A DNA stretch of 63,003 nt from Thalassolituus sp. UBA674. GTDB taxonomy: Bacteria; Pseudomonadota; Gammaproteobacteria; Pseudomonadales; Oceanobacteraceae. Below, piece after piece: positions 1 to 8,774 of the stretch (the first letter of the stretch is position 1; each line of letters starts with the position of its first letter). The notes beneath the pieces were generated by a model. That model did not search any database. It had not been told where the DNA came from and was given only the letters and a program-made list of their open reading frames with translations. The translations under genes and the position numbers were made by a program. Location of the stretch: assembly GCA_002298335.1 (NCBI GenBank), contig DBNK01000010.1, positions 13,435 to 76,437 on the forward strand, given 5' to 3'.

Positions 1-140
1 CCCGCGATCAAGTCGCGGGATGACGCCGAGTGGATGACGCCGAGTGGATGACGTCGAGTGGATGACGTCGAGTGGATGACGCCGAGTGGATGACGTCGAG
101 TGGATGACGTTGCGCGATGACGCGAGTGGATGACAGCGTG
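1..140. repeat. 14-bp tandem repeat beside a short hairpin
   Basis: About seven near-identical copies of GATGACG(C/T)CGAGTG run head to tail from position 19, then decay into 12-13 bp variants. They start inside the right arm of a hairpin (CCCGCGA...TCGCGGG, 1-20) of the same type as the ATCCCG(C/T)G...CGGGAT hairpins elsewhere in the window. This looks like slippage expansion at the edge of a dispersed intergenic repeat. No spacer structure, so not a CRISPR. Confidence 0.85.
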
Positions 141-231
141 AGAGTATCCGTACCAAGCTGACCTCCAGTCTGGCACAGCCCCCCATTTTCAGGCATTCTG
201 ACCTTTCCCGACCCCTTTCAGGCGCTGCCCC

Positions 232-1374
232 ATGAATGCATCCCCCTTCGTCTCAGGAACCATCAGTCAGATCGATGACGAACTCTACAAGTGCGTTTCG
301 GGCATCGACATTCTTGAGGCGGTAGCGCCACTGAACTACCGCGAGCAGAAGGCGGCTTTCTTCGGGTCCAACTACTCGGTCAATCCGGAGTTCGTCTATT
401 CAGAACCGGATCTTGATCTGTTCGCCAAAAAGCGTGAGCTGTACAACATCCGTGTCGATAAGCTCGAAGACAATGATCTGATGCAGCTCTACACCGATGT
501 GATCGAGTCGTACGTCGACAAGCTTGATCAGTTCAAATCCATCGGTACGCCGGAGTTTCTATACGACTCCCTGCGTTACTACGGTGAGCCGAATGATAAA
601 GACATCGGCAACGCCAACTTCATCCTGCACCTACCCGATGAAATGGACCCGCGCGACAGCAACTTCCTGGATTCTACTGAGGTACAGGCGCGCATGAAGG
701 CCTTTGCCGAGGCAGAAGGGTACGAGTACAGCATCAAGCTCAACGACAGTATGATTGCCAATGCGCTGGTGTCGGGCACGACGGTGAAGATCAACAGCGC
801 AGCACAGGTGCCGGAAACCGAAGCCAACGCGCTGATGCACCACGAGCTGGGGGTGCATCTGGCCACCACACTCAATGGCCGGGCGCAGCCGCTGAAAATC
901 ATGTCACTGGGCTCGCCGGTGAACACCACCACGCAGGAAGGTCTGGCCATTCTGTGTGAGTACCTGTCCGGCAACCTGACGCTGTACCGCCTCAAAGTTC
1001 TGGCGCTGCGTGTTCTGGCGGTGCAGTCGATGATTCACGATAAAGACTTCAAACGCACGTTTCTGCTGCTGAAAGAAGGCAACGGCGCCAGTGATGAGCA
1101 GGCCTTTACGATTACCGCGCGGGTCTACCGTGGCGGTGGTTTCACCAAAGATTACCTGTACCTGCAGGGCTTCCATCAGATGCTCAATGCGCACCGCGAC
1201 GAGCCGGAGTTCAATAATCTGCTGGTGGGCAAAGCGTCACTGGAACACCTGCCACTGATCACCCGTCTGATCAGTAAGGAATACCTCAACAAACCCGGCT
1301 TTATCAGCCCGGCCATCCGTGAGCCACAGGAAATCGATATGGTGCAGCGTTTTATCGCCCGCGCCATCCGCTGA
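232..1374 (+). CDS. QEGLA-motif (DUF1704/MATCAP-like) putative metallopeptidase
   Basis: A 380-residue soluble protein. Around residue 203 it carries an HELGVH zinc-binding motif (HExxxH), followed about 30 residues later by the family signature TTQEGLA. These mark the DUF1704 family, annotated in bacteria as flavohemoglobin expression-modulating QEGLA protein and related to the eukaryotic tyrosine carboxypeptidase MATCAP. The glutamate of QEGLA is the expected third zinc ligand. The bacterial substrate is not established. The ATG directly follows a short repeat-rich leader. The stop is about 20 bases before the next gene on the same strand, so the two may be co-transcribed. Length is typical for the family. 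Confidence 0.8.
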   Translation: MNASPFVSGTISQIDDELYKCVSGIDILEAVAPLNYREQKAAFFGSNYSVNPEFVYSEPDLDLFAKKRELYNIRVDKLEDNDLMQLYTDVIESYVDKLDQFKSIGTPEFLYDSLRYYGEPNDKDIGNANFILHLPDEMDPRDSNFLDSTEVQARMKAFAEAEGYEYSIKLNDSMIANALVSGTTVKINSAAQVPETEANALMHHELGVHLATTLNGRAQPLKIMSLGSPVNTTTQEGLAILCEYLSGNLTLYRLKVLALRVLAVQSMIHDKDFKRTFLLLKEGNGASDEQAFTITARVYRGGGFTKDYLYLQGFHQMLNAHRDEPEFNNLLVGKASLEHLPLITRLISKEYLNKPGFISPAIREPQEIDMVQRFIARAIR

Positions 1375-1393
1375 GCCGCTACTGAGACACTCC

Positions 1394-1894
1394 ATGTTCA
1401 ATTTTTTTAACAAGCTGCAAGTATTTCCGGAATCACCGGACAAGCCCGACATCAAAGCTCTGCTGGAAGAACATATGCGCGATATGCTGGCCACTTCGCC
1501 GCCGGAGAGCGTACACGCACTGGACATCAGCAAACTGATGAAACCCGACATCATGTTTCTGACGGCGCGACGTAAAAAGCAACTTCAGGGCTGTGTTGCC
1601 ATCAAAGCACTGGGTGCGGGTAAAGGCGAAATCAAATCCATGCGCACGGTCACAGAAGCCCGGCGTCAGGGTGTCGCCGCGGCTCTGATGGACGCTATTC
1701 TGGAGATAGCGGCTTCACGGGGTTACCACACGCTCTATCTGGAAACGGGTTCGATGGACTACTTCCTGCCAGCCCGTACCCTGTATAAAAAATACGGGTT
1801 TACTGAGTGTGGCCCGTTTGAGAATTATGAAGAAGATCCGAACAGCGTTTTCATGATGCTGGATATGCGTGAAATCGTCCCGACCTCACTCTGA
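1394..1894 (+). CDS. GNAT family N-acetyltransferase
   Basis: 166 residues. The acetyl-CoA binding signature of GNAT enzymes is visible as a basic R/Q-x-x-G-x-A segment (ARRQGVAAALMDAI, about residue 92), followed by the usual YLETG strand and an RTLYKKYGFTECGPF C-terminal motif. This closely resembles small-molecule or protein acetyltransferases of the PhnO/ElaA type; the substrate cannot be read from sequence. An in-frame start 75 bases upstream would lie inside the previous gene, so the ATG that gives an MFNFF start is preferred. Same strand as both neighbours. Confidence 0.8.
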   Translation: MFNFFNKLQVFPESPDKPDIKALLEEHMRDMLATSPPESVHALDISKLMKPDIMFLTARRKKQLQGCVAIKALGAGKGEIKSMRTVTEARRQGVAAALMDAILEIAASRGYHTLYLETGSMDYFLPARTLYKKYGFTECGPFENYEEDPNSVFMMLDMREIVPTSL

Positions 1895-1951
1895 TGCCGC
1901 GTCAGAGTCGCCGGGTTGGTCTGCGCACCAGCCATAACGGAGAACAGACTC

Positions 1952-2350
1952 ATGAGCAAAGAGATTAAATACGACATGCACGGCCTGAGCGTCGGTATGG
2001 AGCGTCACGGCAACGAGTTTTTTCTGAACCTGAAAATGACGGGTAAGCTCACCCACGAAGACTATCAGGTGCTGACCCCTATGCTTGACTCTGCTCTGGA
2101 AGGCATCAAGCACCCACAGATCAAAGCACTCGTGGACCTGACCGACATGGAAGGCTGGGAACTGCGTGCCGCGTGGGATGATTTTAAACTCGGCATCAGG
2201 CACGGTAACGAATTCACTAAAATCGCCATTTACGGCAATAAAAAATGGCAGGAATATTCCGCGAAAATCGGCAGCTGGTTTATCAGTGGTGAAGCCCGTT
2301 ATTTTGAAGATAAAACCGCCGCACTCGGCTGGCTGCTGGAGGAAAACTGA
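1952..2350 (+). CDS. STAS/SpoIIAA-like protein
   Basis: 132 residues. The pattern of an N-terminal beta strand, a central LKMTGKLTHEDY segment, VDLTDMEGW and a C-terminal FEDKTAALGWL helix matches the SpoIIAA-like/DUF3478 group of STAS proteins, which usually act as small regulatory or lipid-binding modules. No phosphorylatable serine context typical of anti-sigma antagonists is obvious. A GGAGA ribosome-binding site precedes the ATG. The stop lies only three bases before the PPK2 gene, so the two are very likely translated from one message. Confidence 0.75.
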   Translation: MSKEIKYDMHGLSVGMERHGNEFFLNLKMTGKLTHEDYQVLTPMLDSALEGIKHPQIKALVDLTDMEGWELRAAWDDFKLGIRHGNEFTKIAIYGNKKWQEYSAKIGSWFISGEARYFEDKTAALGWLLEEN

Positions 2351-2353
2351 GCG

Positions 2354-3181
2354 GTGCACAAACCCTCTGACATTGTTCTGGAAAGTAAGCCGCCGCAGCT
2401 GGAAGACGTGGATTTCAGCAAGGCCCGCTATGAAGATAAAGACACCTACGAACGCGAACTGAAAGACGTTCAGCAGCAACTCCTGTGTCTTCAGCAGGCT
2501 TTATTCCATCAGCAGCAGCGGGCCATTGTGGTGTTTCAGGGCTGGGATGCCAGCGGTAAAGGCGGGGCTATCCGCCGCCTTACCCAGCCCCTTGATCCAC
2601 GCGGTTTCCACGTCTATCCCATCGGCCCACCCACGGCCGATGAACGTAGCCGTCATTACCTGTACCGATTTCAGTCACGTCTGCCCGCCGGTGGCAGCAT
2701 GGCTATTTTTGACCGCTCCTGGTACGAACGGGTATTGGTTGAACGGGTAGAAAAACTCATCCCTGATGCCACCTGGGAACGTGCCTATCAGGAAATGAAT
2801 GAGTTCGAGCGTACTCTCACAGACGACGGCGTGCGCATTGTAAAAATCTTTCTGCACATCACACCGGAAGAGCAGCTTAAACGCTTTTCAGAGCGGCTCA
2901 ATAACCCGGTCAAACAATGGAAGCTCACCCCCGACGATATCCGTAACCGTGAACTCTGGCCCCAGTACCATGAAGCCATCAATGACATGCTGCGCTATAC
3001 CTCCACCGAAGCTTCGCCCTGGCATGTGATTCCCGGCGATAAGAAATGGTATGCCCGGGTGGCCGTGCTGAAAACCGTTTTCCAGACCCTTTCGGCCGGG
3101 CTCGACCTGACGCCGCCACCATTGGATGCCGAACTCATCCGCCTTGCAGAAGAAGACCTGGGGCTGCGCATCAAACAGTGA
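2354..3181 (+). CDS. ppk2: polyphosphate kinase 2 family protein
   Basis: 275 residues beginning with GTG, three bases after the preceding stop. It shows the PPK2 Walker A motif GWDASGKG (about residue 63) followed by the GGAIRRLTQPLDPRG segment, and a Walker B/lid region FDRSWYERVLVERV (about residue 120). PPK2 enzymes transfer phosphate between polyphosphate and nucleotides; this length and single domain fit the class I/III forms that phosphorylate (d)NMP or NDP from polyphosphate. Which direction and nucleotide are used cannot be told here. Probable two-gene unit with the upstream STAS-like gene. Confidence 0.9.
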   Translation: MHKPSDIVLESKPPQLEDVDFSKARYEDKDTYERELKDVQQQLLCLQQALFHQQQRAIVVFQGWDASGKGGAIRRLTQPLDPRGFHVYPIGPPTADERSRHYLYRFQSRLPAGGSMAIFDRSWYERVLVERVEKLIPDATWERAYQEMNEFERTLTDDGVRIVKIFLHITPEEQLKRFSERLNNPVKQWKLTPDDIRNRELWPQYHEAINDMLRYTSTEASPWHVIPGDKKWYARVAVLKTVFQTLSAGLDLTPPPLDAELIRLAEEDLGLRIKQ

Positions 3182-3495
3182 TGCGCACCTTTCTGCTTTG
3201 CTTCACACCTTCGGCTGAGCCGGTTCAAAATCAGAAGCTGAAAACGTAACGCAAGATTCAGAATGGATGCTTACCGGATTATTTAATTTTAAATAATGAG
3301 TTGATCAAAAAATAACTCATAAAAAAGTATTTAATCAGGCGTTTGAATGGCCGCTTTGTTTTATTTTTCCTGACAAAAGTACGATCCATGTCCTGAGTCA
3401 CTTTTAGCAACTTGTTGTTGTCATCTGTGCTGGGTAGAGTGCCCATGCTTCAGCGCCCGCTGAAGCATTCAAGGATAGTTAAAGAGGGAAAAATA
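3182..3495. other. gene-free leader with inverted repeat
   Basis: AT-rich in its middle. A 7-bp inverted repeat, ATGAGTT (3296-3302) and AACTCAT (3314-3320), frames an A-rich loop and may be the PPK2 terminator or an operator for the secreted protein downstream. No convincing ORF. A GAGGGAAA ribosome-binding site lies at its right end. Confidence 0.5.
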
Positions 3496-4245
3496 ATGAA
3501 AAAGACCATTCTTATCCCAGTTCTGCTGGGGCTCGCAACCACTGCACACGCCGGTAACCTGTCTGACCGCATGGCCGCTAAAGTTGAACGTCTGGCCTCT
3601 CCGACCGCTGTGGGTACCTACGACATTTACTCCGCACAGCAGTACATCGGCCTTGAGCAGTGTACCTACAACATCTACCGCATCCGTGGTGAAGTCACTG
3701 GTGTTGATAACGACACCGGCACCGGCTTCGACGAAATTGAATTTCAGGTATGGGATGACGGCGCACTGAAGGATTCAGAGACTATCACCGTCGCCGTGGG
3801 CATGACCGCCAACTACGACATCACACTCCAGTTTGAAGGTATCTACGGCTCTGGTGCACCGGGCGTTGGTCTCTACAGTGAAATCGGCCTGAGTATTGAC
3901 CCGTTTTACCCGGAAGACGTCATCGTGGAAGACTGTGAGCAGGCGCTTAAGTGCTGGGTAACGCCGACCACCGCCAACGCCGGTGACGAAGTGACCGTAC
4001 ACGCCAAGCTCAACCTGACTGAACCGGGCGTGACCATGACGGCCTACAGCATCAGCCTGGTGCCTGTGGTTAACATGTACGACCTGGACGGCGATGGCGA
4101 ATACACAGGTTCCTTTACTGTGAACCAGCTGTCTCACCGTGGTCCGCACCTGTACCCGGTCCGCGCTACTATCGGTGAAGACGTTTACTGGTGCCCGGGT
4201 TTCCGTAAGACCCCGACCGACTTTGAAGCGCCTGCTCCGCAGTGA
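3496..4245 (+). CDS. secreted protein of unknown function
   Basis: 249 residues. The start at MKKTILIP gives a textbook Sec signal peptide with a predicted AHA|GN cleavage site near residue 19; the longer in-frame ORF would bury it. The mature part has few cysteines (in LEQCTYN, EDCEQALKC and WCPG) that could form disulfides. It is rich in beta-type segments and contains a DLDGDGEYTG segment resembling an EF-hand-like calcium loop. I do not recognise a family. Transcribed alone, with a strong terminator directly after the stop. Confidence 0.75.
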   Translation: MKKTILIPVLLGLATTAHAGNLSDRMAAKVERLASPTAVGTYDIYSAQQYIGLEQCTYNIYRIRGEVTGVDNDTGTGFDEIEFQVWDDGALKDSETITVAVGMTANYDITLQFEGIYGSGAPGVGLYSEIGLSIDPFYPEDVIVEDCEQALKCWVTPTTANAGDEVTVHAKLNLTEPGVTMTAYSISLVPVVNMYDLDGDGEYTGSFTVNQLSHRGPHLYPVRATIGEDVYWCPGFRKTPTDFEAPAPQ

Positions 4246-4271
4246 TCTGAAGCATTCAAAACGTCGGAATA

Positions 4272-4300
4272 AAAACGGGGCCTGATGGCCCCGTTTTTTT
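4272..4300 (+). terminator. rho-independent terminator
   Basis: An AAAACGGGGCC arm, a TGAT loop, a GGCCCCGTTTT arm and a run of T, about 25 bases after the secreted-protein stop codon. Confidence 0.92.
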
Positions 4301-4357
4301 AGGTTCGGTATTCAATGACAGCACTCCGTATTATTTATTCGGCAAGCCGGTAATACC

Positions 4358-4740
4358 CCTACAAACATCCATGTTCGACGGTCAGCTTGTTTTTGAACGC
4401 CGTGGCTCGCAGCAGGCGCACGTTCAACCAGACACGTAGGGCTCACACTCAAATCACTGAGAGCCTAAACTTCGTAAACTCAAAAACTTCAGAGTCGATT
4501 CCCTCAGTGTTGTTATTCCTGAAGGAAAATGTTGCTGGTTGAAAATGCGCCTCTGGGGCCGCCGAAATTTATGCAGTCTCGTCCGGAATGCGAGACATGG
4601 ATGTCGAGCAAGGGGCTGGCAGCAGGGAGGCTGCTCAGTCCCGGTCCGGTAAGAGACCAGTAAATGAGGAAACACGGCCCAGGAAAGCGCGAAGCAGGTG
4701 GGTGGGCCAGCGCCGGGAGGATGCCGTCCTCCCGGGAGCG
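4358..4740. repeat. composite inverted repeat element, copy 1 (beta-alpha)
   Basis: The left arm (4358-4430, beta type, inverted) matches the arm at 37301-37505 over the CATCCATGTTC...CCGTGGCTC...AGGCGC...TTCAACCA stretch but is truncated. The right arm (4537-4740, alpha type) starts GGTTGAAAATGCGCCTCTGG and ends in a CGGGAGGA/TCCTCCCG hairpin followed by GAGC. The spacer has the TCACTGAGAGCC / CCCTCAGTG pairing seen in the other copies. It fills most of the gap 4301-4837; no gene is seen there. This copy lacks the outer CATTGCGAGCG...GCAATCCAG repeats. Confidence 0.8.
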
Positions 4741-4837
4741 TAATGACGCAGATCTTAGATTGAAGGTAAATACCTCATATCGCAGGATACCTATTTCTAG
4801 TTATGAAAACTACGGGCGGTTATCCTTATGGCTGTTT

Positions 4838-5191
4838 TTATAGATTCTCTACGAATTGGTATGCTTCAACTATATAGTTTCTAATGTTTTCCGTTGTACT
4901 TTCATTGCTCGTGCTTGACCATTTAAACTGATCGTTTTTTAAAGTAGAAAGTTGAAGAGTAATTTTTTTCGGAAGCATTGAGCTTAAATAAATTTCTGCT
5001 GCCACTTCGTTACCAATGAACGTCTTTGCATCAATGTCAACTAGAGGTATGCCTTTGTCATTGTATAGTTTCATCATTCTATACATTGACGTACTCTGTT
5101 CTTCACGGATTATGATTTCCGGAATTGGACCAAAGATATCGTAAACAATATTTAAGGTTGTGTTTAATTCATCTTCCCATGTTTTTTTCAT
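4838..5191 (-). CDS. hypothetical AT-rich small protein
   Basis: 117 residues, not recognised. Acidic and soluble, without a signal peptide or membrane segment; one isoleucine-rich stretch (IPEIIIREE). An AAAAAGGAT ribosome-binding site precedes the ATG. Base composition is clearly more AT-rich than the adjoining mod genes, which suggests acquired DNA between the composite repeat and modC. It lies 36 bases downstream of modC on the same strand, so it could be read from the mod transcript, but nothing ties it to molybdate. Confidence 0.6.
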   Translation of the reverse strand: MKKTWEDELNTTLNIVYDIFGPIPEIIIREEQSTSMYRMMKLYNDKGIPLVDIDAKTFIGNEVAAEIYLSSMLPKKITLQLSTLKNDQFKWSSTSNESTTENIRNYIVEAYQFVENL

Positions 5192-5227
5192 ATGAATATC
5201 CTTTTTATGATTTTTTAAAATGTAATA

Positions 5228-6313
5228 TTAAACCAACCCCGCTGACTTCACCTGCGCCCACATTACCTTACCGGGCTCTAACTGCAGACTGGCCACTGAC
5301 CGGCGCGTCATCCTCGATAATAACGGCGCATCACCCACCCGCACTTTCACCAGTGCCAGCGCGTCATGGTTATCGCTGGTGATGGCTTCCACAGTGCAGG
5401 GCAGAGCGTTCTGAATACTGGTTTCACTCTGAGGTGACACGGCCAGACTGACATCGCGGGCGAGGATACGCAGGCGCGCCATATCACCTTTGCGGTGGCC
5501 GCTGTCGCGTATCCAGATACCAAAGCCGTTGCCCACTTCAAATTGGGCAAGATGCCATTGCGGGTCCAGCGCGGTGACATAGGTATCCAGCACGACGCCG
5601 GCTTCTTCACCCAGCTGCAGCGGAAAGTCCGGGTCGGCGAGGGTTTCTTCCAGCGAACCCTGAGCCATGACATTACCGTTTTCCATGGCAATTAAATGGT
5701 CGGCCAGTCGGGCGACTTCATTCACCGAGTGCGTAACGTAAATCACCGGCAGGGAGAATTCAGAGCGCAGGGATTCCAGATAGGGCAGGATCTCCTGCTT
5801 GCGCTGTTCATCGAGCGCGGCCAGTGGTTCGTCCATCAGCAGCAGGCGCGGTTTGCTCAGCAGGGCGCGGGCGATGGCAACGCGCTGGCGTTCACCGCCG
5901 GATAAATTGGCCGGGTAACGTTGCAGGGTATGGCCTATGCCGAGCAATTCAATAATGGCGCTTTTTTCACTCTGGCTCACCGGCTGGCGCGCGCGTTTGA
6001 CGGCAAAGTCGAGGTTGCCCTGTGCACTCAGATGATCGAACAGGCTGGCCTCCTGAAAAACATAAGCCAGAGGCCGCTGATGCACCGGAATAAATACGGT
6101 GTCTGACTGCCACACCTCATCGCCCAGAGCGATCTCGGCAGCGGCTTTTTCCAGCCCGGCAATGCAACGCAACAGGGTGGTTTTGCCGGAACCGGAATGA
6201 CCGAACAGTACGCTGAAACCCGTGCCGGGTAAGTGCAGGTCGGCATTCAGGGTGAAGTCACTGCGTTGCAGGAGCACGCGGGCGCGGATGCGGTCTGCGC
6301 TGTTCACAGCCAT
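5228..6313 (-). CDS. modC: molybdate ABC transporter ATP-binding protein ModC
   Basis: 361 residues. ABC ATPase domain first: Walker A GHSGSGKTT (about residue 39), signature LSGGERQRVAIARALL (about 130), Walker B LLLMDEPLAALD, and the switch histidine in YVTHS. A C-terminal TOBE domain (about residues 290-355) is typical of ModC and binds molybdate or mediates regulation. It energises uptake through ModB for nitrogenase FeMo-cofactor and Mo-enzymes. The start overlaps the modB stop by 10 bases, indicating translational coupling. Full family length. Confidence 0.95.
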   Translation of the reverse strand: MAVNSADRIRARVLLQRSDFTLNADLHLPGTGFSVLFGHSGSGKTTLLRCIAGLEKAAAEIALGDEVWQSDTVFIPVHQRPLAYVFQEASLFDHLSAQGNLDFAVKRARQPVSQSEKSAIIELLGIGHTLQRYPANLSGGERQRVAIARALLSKPRLLLMDEPLAALDEQRKQEILPYLESLRSEFSLPVIYVTHSVNEVARLADHLIAMENGNVMAQGSLEETLADPDFPLQLGEEAGVVLDTYVTALDPQWHLAQFEVGNGFGIWIRDSGHRKGDMARLRILARDVSLAVSPQSETSIQNALPCTVEAITSDNHDALALVKVRVGDAPLLSRMTRRSVASLQLEPGKVMWAQVKSAGLV

Positions 6314-6996
6314 GATCCACCTCCCTGTTTATTCCGGCGGCGCAGGCCATAGAGTGCCAGCAGCACAATAAAGGCGAACGCCACCATCAGTCCGGATAAT
6401 GTGTGCGCCTGACCGTAATTCAGGGCTTCGACGTGGTCGTAAATCTGCACCGAAATCACCCGGGTCTGGTCCGGAATATTACCGCCGATCATGAGTACAA
6501 CGCCGAATTCGCCGACGGTATGGGTAAAGCCGAGAACGGCAGCGGTTAAAAACCCCGGTTTCGCCAGTGGCAGGGTGACGTGGAAAAAGCTGTCGATGGG
6601 GCCAGCGCCTAAGGTCGCAGCGACCTCGCCGGGGCGTTTACCCAGAGCGGTTAACGCGTTCTGAATGGGCTGTACAACAAAGGGCAGGGAATAAATCACT
6701 GAGGCCACAACCAGCCCGGTAAAGGTGAAAGGCAAGGTCCCCAGGCCGAGCGACTGTGTGAATTGCCCGAGCGGGCCATTAGGGCCCATGGCAATCAGCA
6801 GATAAAACCCCAGCACACTGGGAGGCAGCACCAGCGGCAGGGCAACCACGGCGCTGACCACACCGGTAAAGCGGCTCTGGCTGCGGCTCAGCCACAGGGC
6901 GATGGGGGTGGCTACCACGAGCAGAATCAGGGTAACCAGGGTTGCCAGTTTCAGCGTCAGCCAGATGGCACTGAGATCAGAATCGGACAGATGCAT
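6304..6996 (-). CDS. modB: molybdate ABC transporter permease ModB
   Basis: 230 residues with about five hydrophobic helices. The EAA-type cytoplasmic loop (VAATLGAGPIDSFFHVTLPLAKPG, about residues 140-165) contacts ModC. The FTHTVGEFGVVLMIGGNIP segment near residue 180 is characteristic of ModB/CysT-type permeases. Inner-membrane channel component. About 126 bases separate it from modA, while its stop overlaps modC, so it sits in the middle of the operon. Confidence 0.95.
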   Translation of the reverse strand: MHLSDSDLSAIWLTLKLATLVTLILLVVATPIALWLSRSQSRFTGVVSAVVALPLVLPPSVLGFYLLIAMGPNGPLGQFTQSLGLGTLPFTFTGLVVASVIYSLPFVVQPIQNALTALGKRPGEVAATLGAGPIDSFFHVTLPLAKPGFLTAAVLGFTHTVGEFGVVLMIGGNIPDQTRVISVQIYDHVEALNYGQAHTLSGLMVAFAFIVLLALYGLRRRNKQGGGSWL

Positions 6997-7122
6997 AACG
7001 GCGGGTGTCCGCCTCCCTGCTCAGAATAAACAATATCTGTCTGGCATCATCGCCGAATAACCCGGCAAGGTGAAGGGCGATGGTCGATTCTGTCGCCCGT
7101 ATTGCGCGGCGCTGCTCTGTGC

Positions 7123-7983
7123 TCAGGGCGTTACCGGGAAGTTGCCGTAGCCGTAACGCTGCAGAATAACCGCGGCATTTTCAGACTGCAGGTACGCAAG
7201 CCAGGCGGTTGCGGCGTCGTTCTGCACGGCGCGCTTCAGCAGAACGGCGTCCTGCTTTACCGGCTGATAATATTCCGGCGGAATTATCCAGGCATTTCCG
7301 GATGTAATACTGCCGTCTTTCATAACCTGCGACAGAGCAACAAAGCCGATTTCGGCATTACCACTGGCGATGAACTGCCAGGTCTGGGTAATGTTCTCAC
7401 CCATTACCCGACGGGGTTGGCTGCTGCCGGTGAGGTCGAGATGTTCCAGCACCTGTTCGGCGGCCACGCCGTAAGGCGCCAGACGCGGGTTGGCGATAGC
7501 GATGTGCTGATACTGGTCGTTGCGCAGAATGGCTTCTGCAGATGAACCACTGTCGGCGGTCCAGAGTGCCAGAGTGCCCAGTGCATAAGTGAAGCGCGTT
7601 CCTTTCACCGCCAGCCCATCATGCTCCAGCTTTTCAGGTTTTGCCTGATCCGCCGACATAAACACATCGTAAGGTGCACCGTTGACGATCTGCGCCAGCA
7701 TTTTGCCGGACGAGCCGAAACTGAGCGTGATCTTGTGGCCGGTGTCTTTTTCAAACATGGCGGCCAGATCTTTCGCCGGGGCGGTGAAGTTGGAGGCCAC
7801 AGCAACCAGAGCCTCGGCAGCGATACCGGCGTGACTCAGGCTCAGCCCGGTACAGAGGCTGAACAGAACCACGGCGGCTCTGCCGGGCTTTTTCAATAAA
7901 CGCTTTGTTAAGCGCTTGCCTGCGCTCAGCGGATGTCTTACGGCCACGCTCACCTTCTTTATTAAGGTTTCTTTTTTACCCAT
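7123..7983 (-). CDS. modA: molybdate ABC transporter periplasmic binding protein ModA
   Basis: 286 residues. The mature protein starts about residue 56 and shows the ModA core: VAVASNFTAPAKDL, FGSSGKMLAQI, GAPYDVFMSAD and the C-terminal AWLAYLQS. The ligand-binding serines lie in the N-terminal ASN and SSGK segments. The signal region is unusually long and very basic (about 30 residues with KKPGRAA before the hydrophobic core), and no later ATG fits, so the start is kept although it could be overcalled. The gene begins 26 bases after the ankyrin gene stop. Confidence 0.93.
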   Translation of the reverse strand: MGKKETLIKKVSVAVRHPLSAGKRLTKRLLKKPGRAAVVLFSLCTGLSLSHAGIAAEALVAVASNFTAPAKDLAAMFEKDTGHKITLSFGSSGKMLAQIVNGAPYDVFMSADQAKPEKLEHDGLAVKGTRFTYALGTLALWTADSGSSAEAILRNDQYQHIAIANPRLAPYGVAAEQVLEHLDLTGSSQPRRVMGENITQTWQFIASGNAEIGFVALSQVMKDGSITSGNAWIIPPEYYQPVKQDAVLLKRAVQNDAATAWLAYLQSENAAVILQRYGYGNFPVTP

Positions 7984-8009
7984 CGCCCTGCGCTGCGAAT
8001 ACCTGGGTA

Positions 8010-8498
8010 TCAGGCAGTTTTACGTGCCGGACGCAGCAAACGCAGACAGCCCACACTGCTGGCCAGATCCAGAGCGGTAAAGCCCTCCGGGGTTTCGGCT
8101 GTGGTGTCGGCGCCGTTCTCCAGCAGGAATTTTACCCACTCGGTTTTACCGGCTGACGAGGCGTACATCAGGGCTGTTGCGCCATTTTCATTGATGTTAT
8201 CCAGATCGATACCGGCGGTCAGCAGTTTTTCGGCAATCGGAAAACTGTCTGCAACGATGGCCGCCCACAGAGCATTGGTGCCATCCATATTACGGTGATT
8301 CAGCGCGATTTCTTCAGCGGACAGGGTCAGCAGGTCGGTAACGACATCTTCGCGGCCGCGACGGCTGGCGAGAATCAGCGGGGTATCCTGATAACGGGCC
8401 GGGTATGCAGGGCAGGACGGATTAAACCCCTGCTCCAGTAACCATTGAAATGTCTGTGGGCGCAGGCTGCGGGTATTCATATTTCTGATCATGTTCAT
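8010..8498 (-). CDS. ankyrin-repeat protein heading the molybdate operon
   Basis: 162 residues from the MNMIRN start, which has an AAGAGGT ribosome-binding site; the longer ORF adds 26 residues with no such site. About four ankyrin repeats are visible (DTPLILASRRGREDVVTDLL, GTNALWAAIVADSFPIAEKLL, GATALMYASSAGKTEWVKFLL, GFTALDLASSVG). No enzymatic domain, so probably a protein-protein interaction module in the cytoplasm. The 26-base gap to modA suggests one operon, ank-modA-modB-modC. The partner is unknown. Confidence 0.8.
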   Translation of the reverse strand: MNMIRNMNTRSLRPQTFQWLLEQGFNPSCPAYPARYQDTPLILASRRGREDVVTDLLTLSAEEIALNHRNMDGTNALWAAIVADSFPIAEKLLTAGIDLDNINENGATALMYASSAGKTEWVKFLLENGADTTAETPEGFTALDLASSVGCLRLLRPARKTA

Positions 8499-8536
8499 TG
8501 TGTATGACCTCTTCTTGAAGTCTCTTGTCTGAAAGG

Positions 8537-8552
8537 TGGCAGAGCTCTTGCT
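8537..8552 (+). promoter_or_regulatory. candidate sigma-54 promoter
   Basis: TGGCAGAGCTCTTGCT matches the -24/-12 consensus with exact GG-to-GC spacing and points toward the NifZ-like gene about 220 bases away. The one NifA-type site nearby lies downstream of it, which is atypical, so the assignment is tentative. Confidence 0.45.
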
Positions 8553-8694
8553 CTGGATAATTAAGTCCTGATTCACGTTTTGTACCTGACAGGCCCGGTT
8601 TAGTTGCAGTCTTTACATGCTCCTGATTTTTCTGGTGATTTTTCACAGTATTAACCGGGGCGTAAAAAGCTGAGTGACAGGCCCGAGGCAGTTT

Positions 8695-8710
8695 TGTCGC
8701 ACATCCGACA
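8695..8710. promoter_or_regulatory. NifA-type upstream activator site
   Basis: TGT-N10-ACA (TGTCGCACATCCGACA), with inner bases that are themselves partly palindromic, as in the sites before nifE and nifF. It lies between the divergent ankyrin/mod and NifZ-like/SagB-like genes. Confidence 0.5.
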
Positions 8711-8774
8711 ACAGGAAGTTCACAAAATTCGGTTCGGGACAGACTTTCAACGTCGTGTAGCAAAGGAAACAACC

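Noticed and set aside
1..140. Possible CRISPR array
   Set aside because: The 14-bp units are contiguous with no spacers and no cas genes are nearby.
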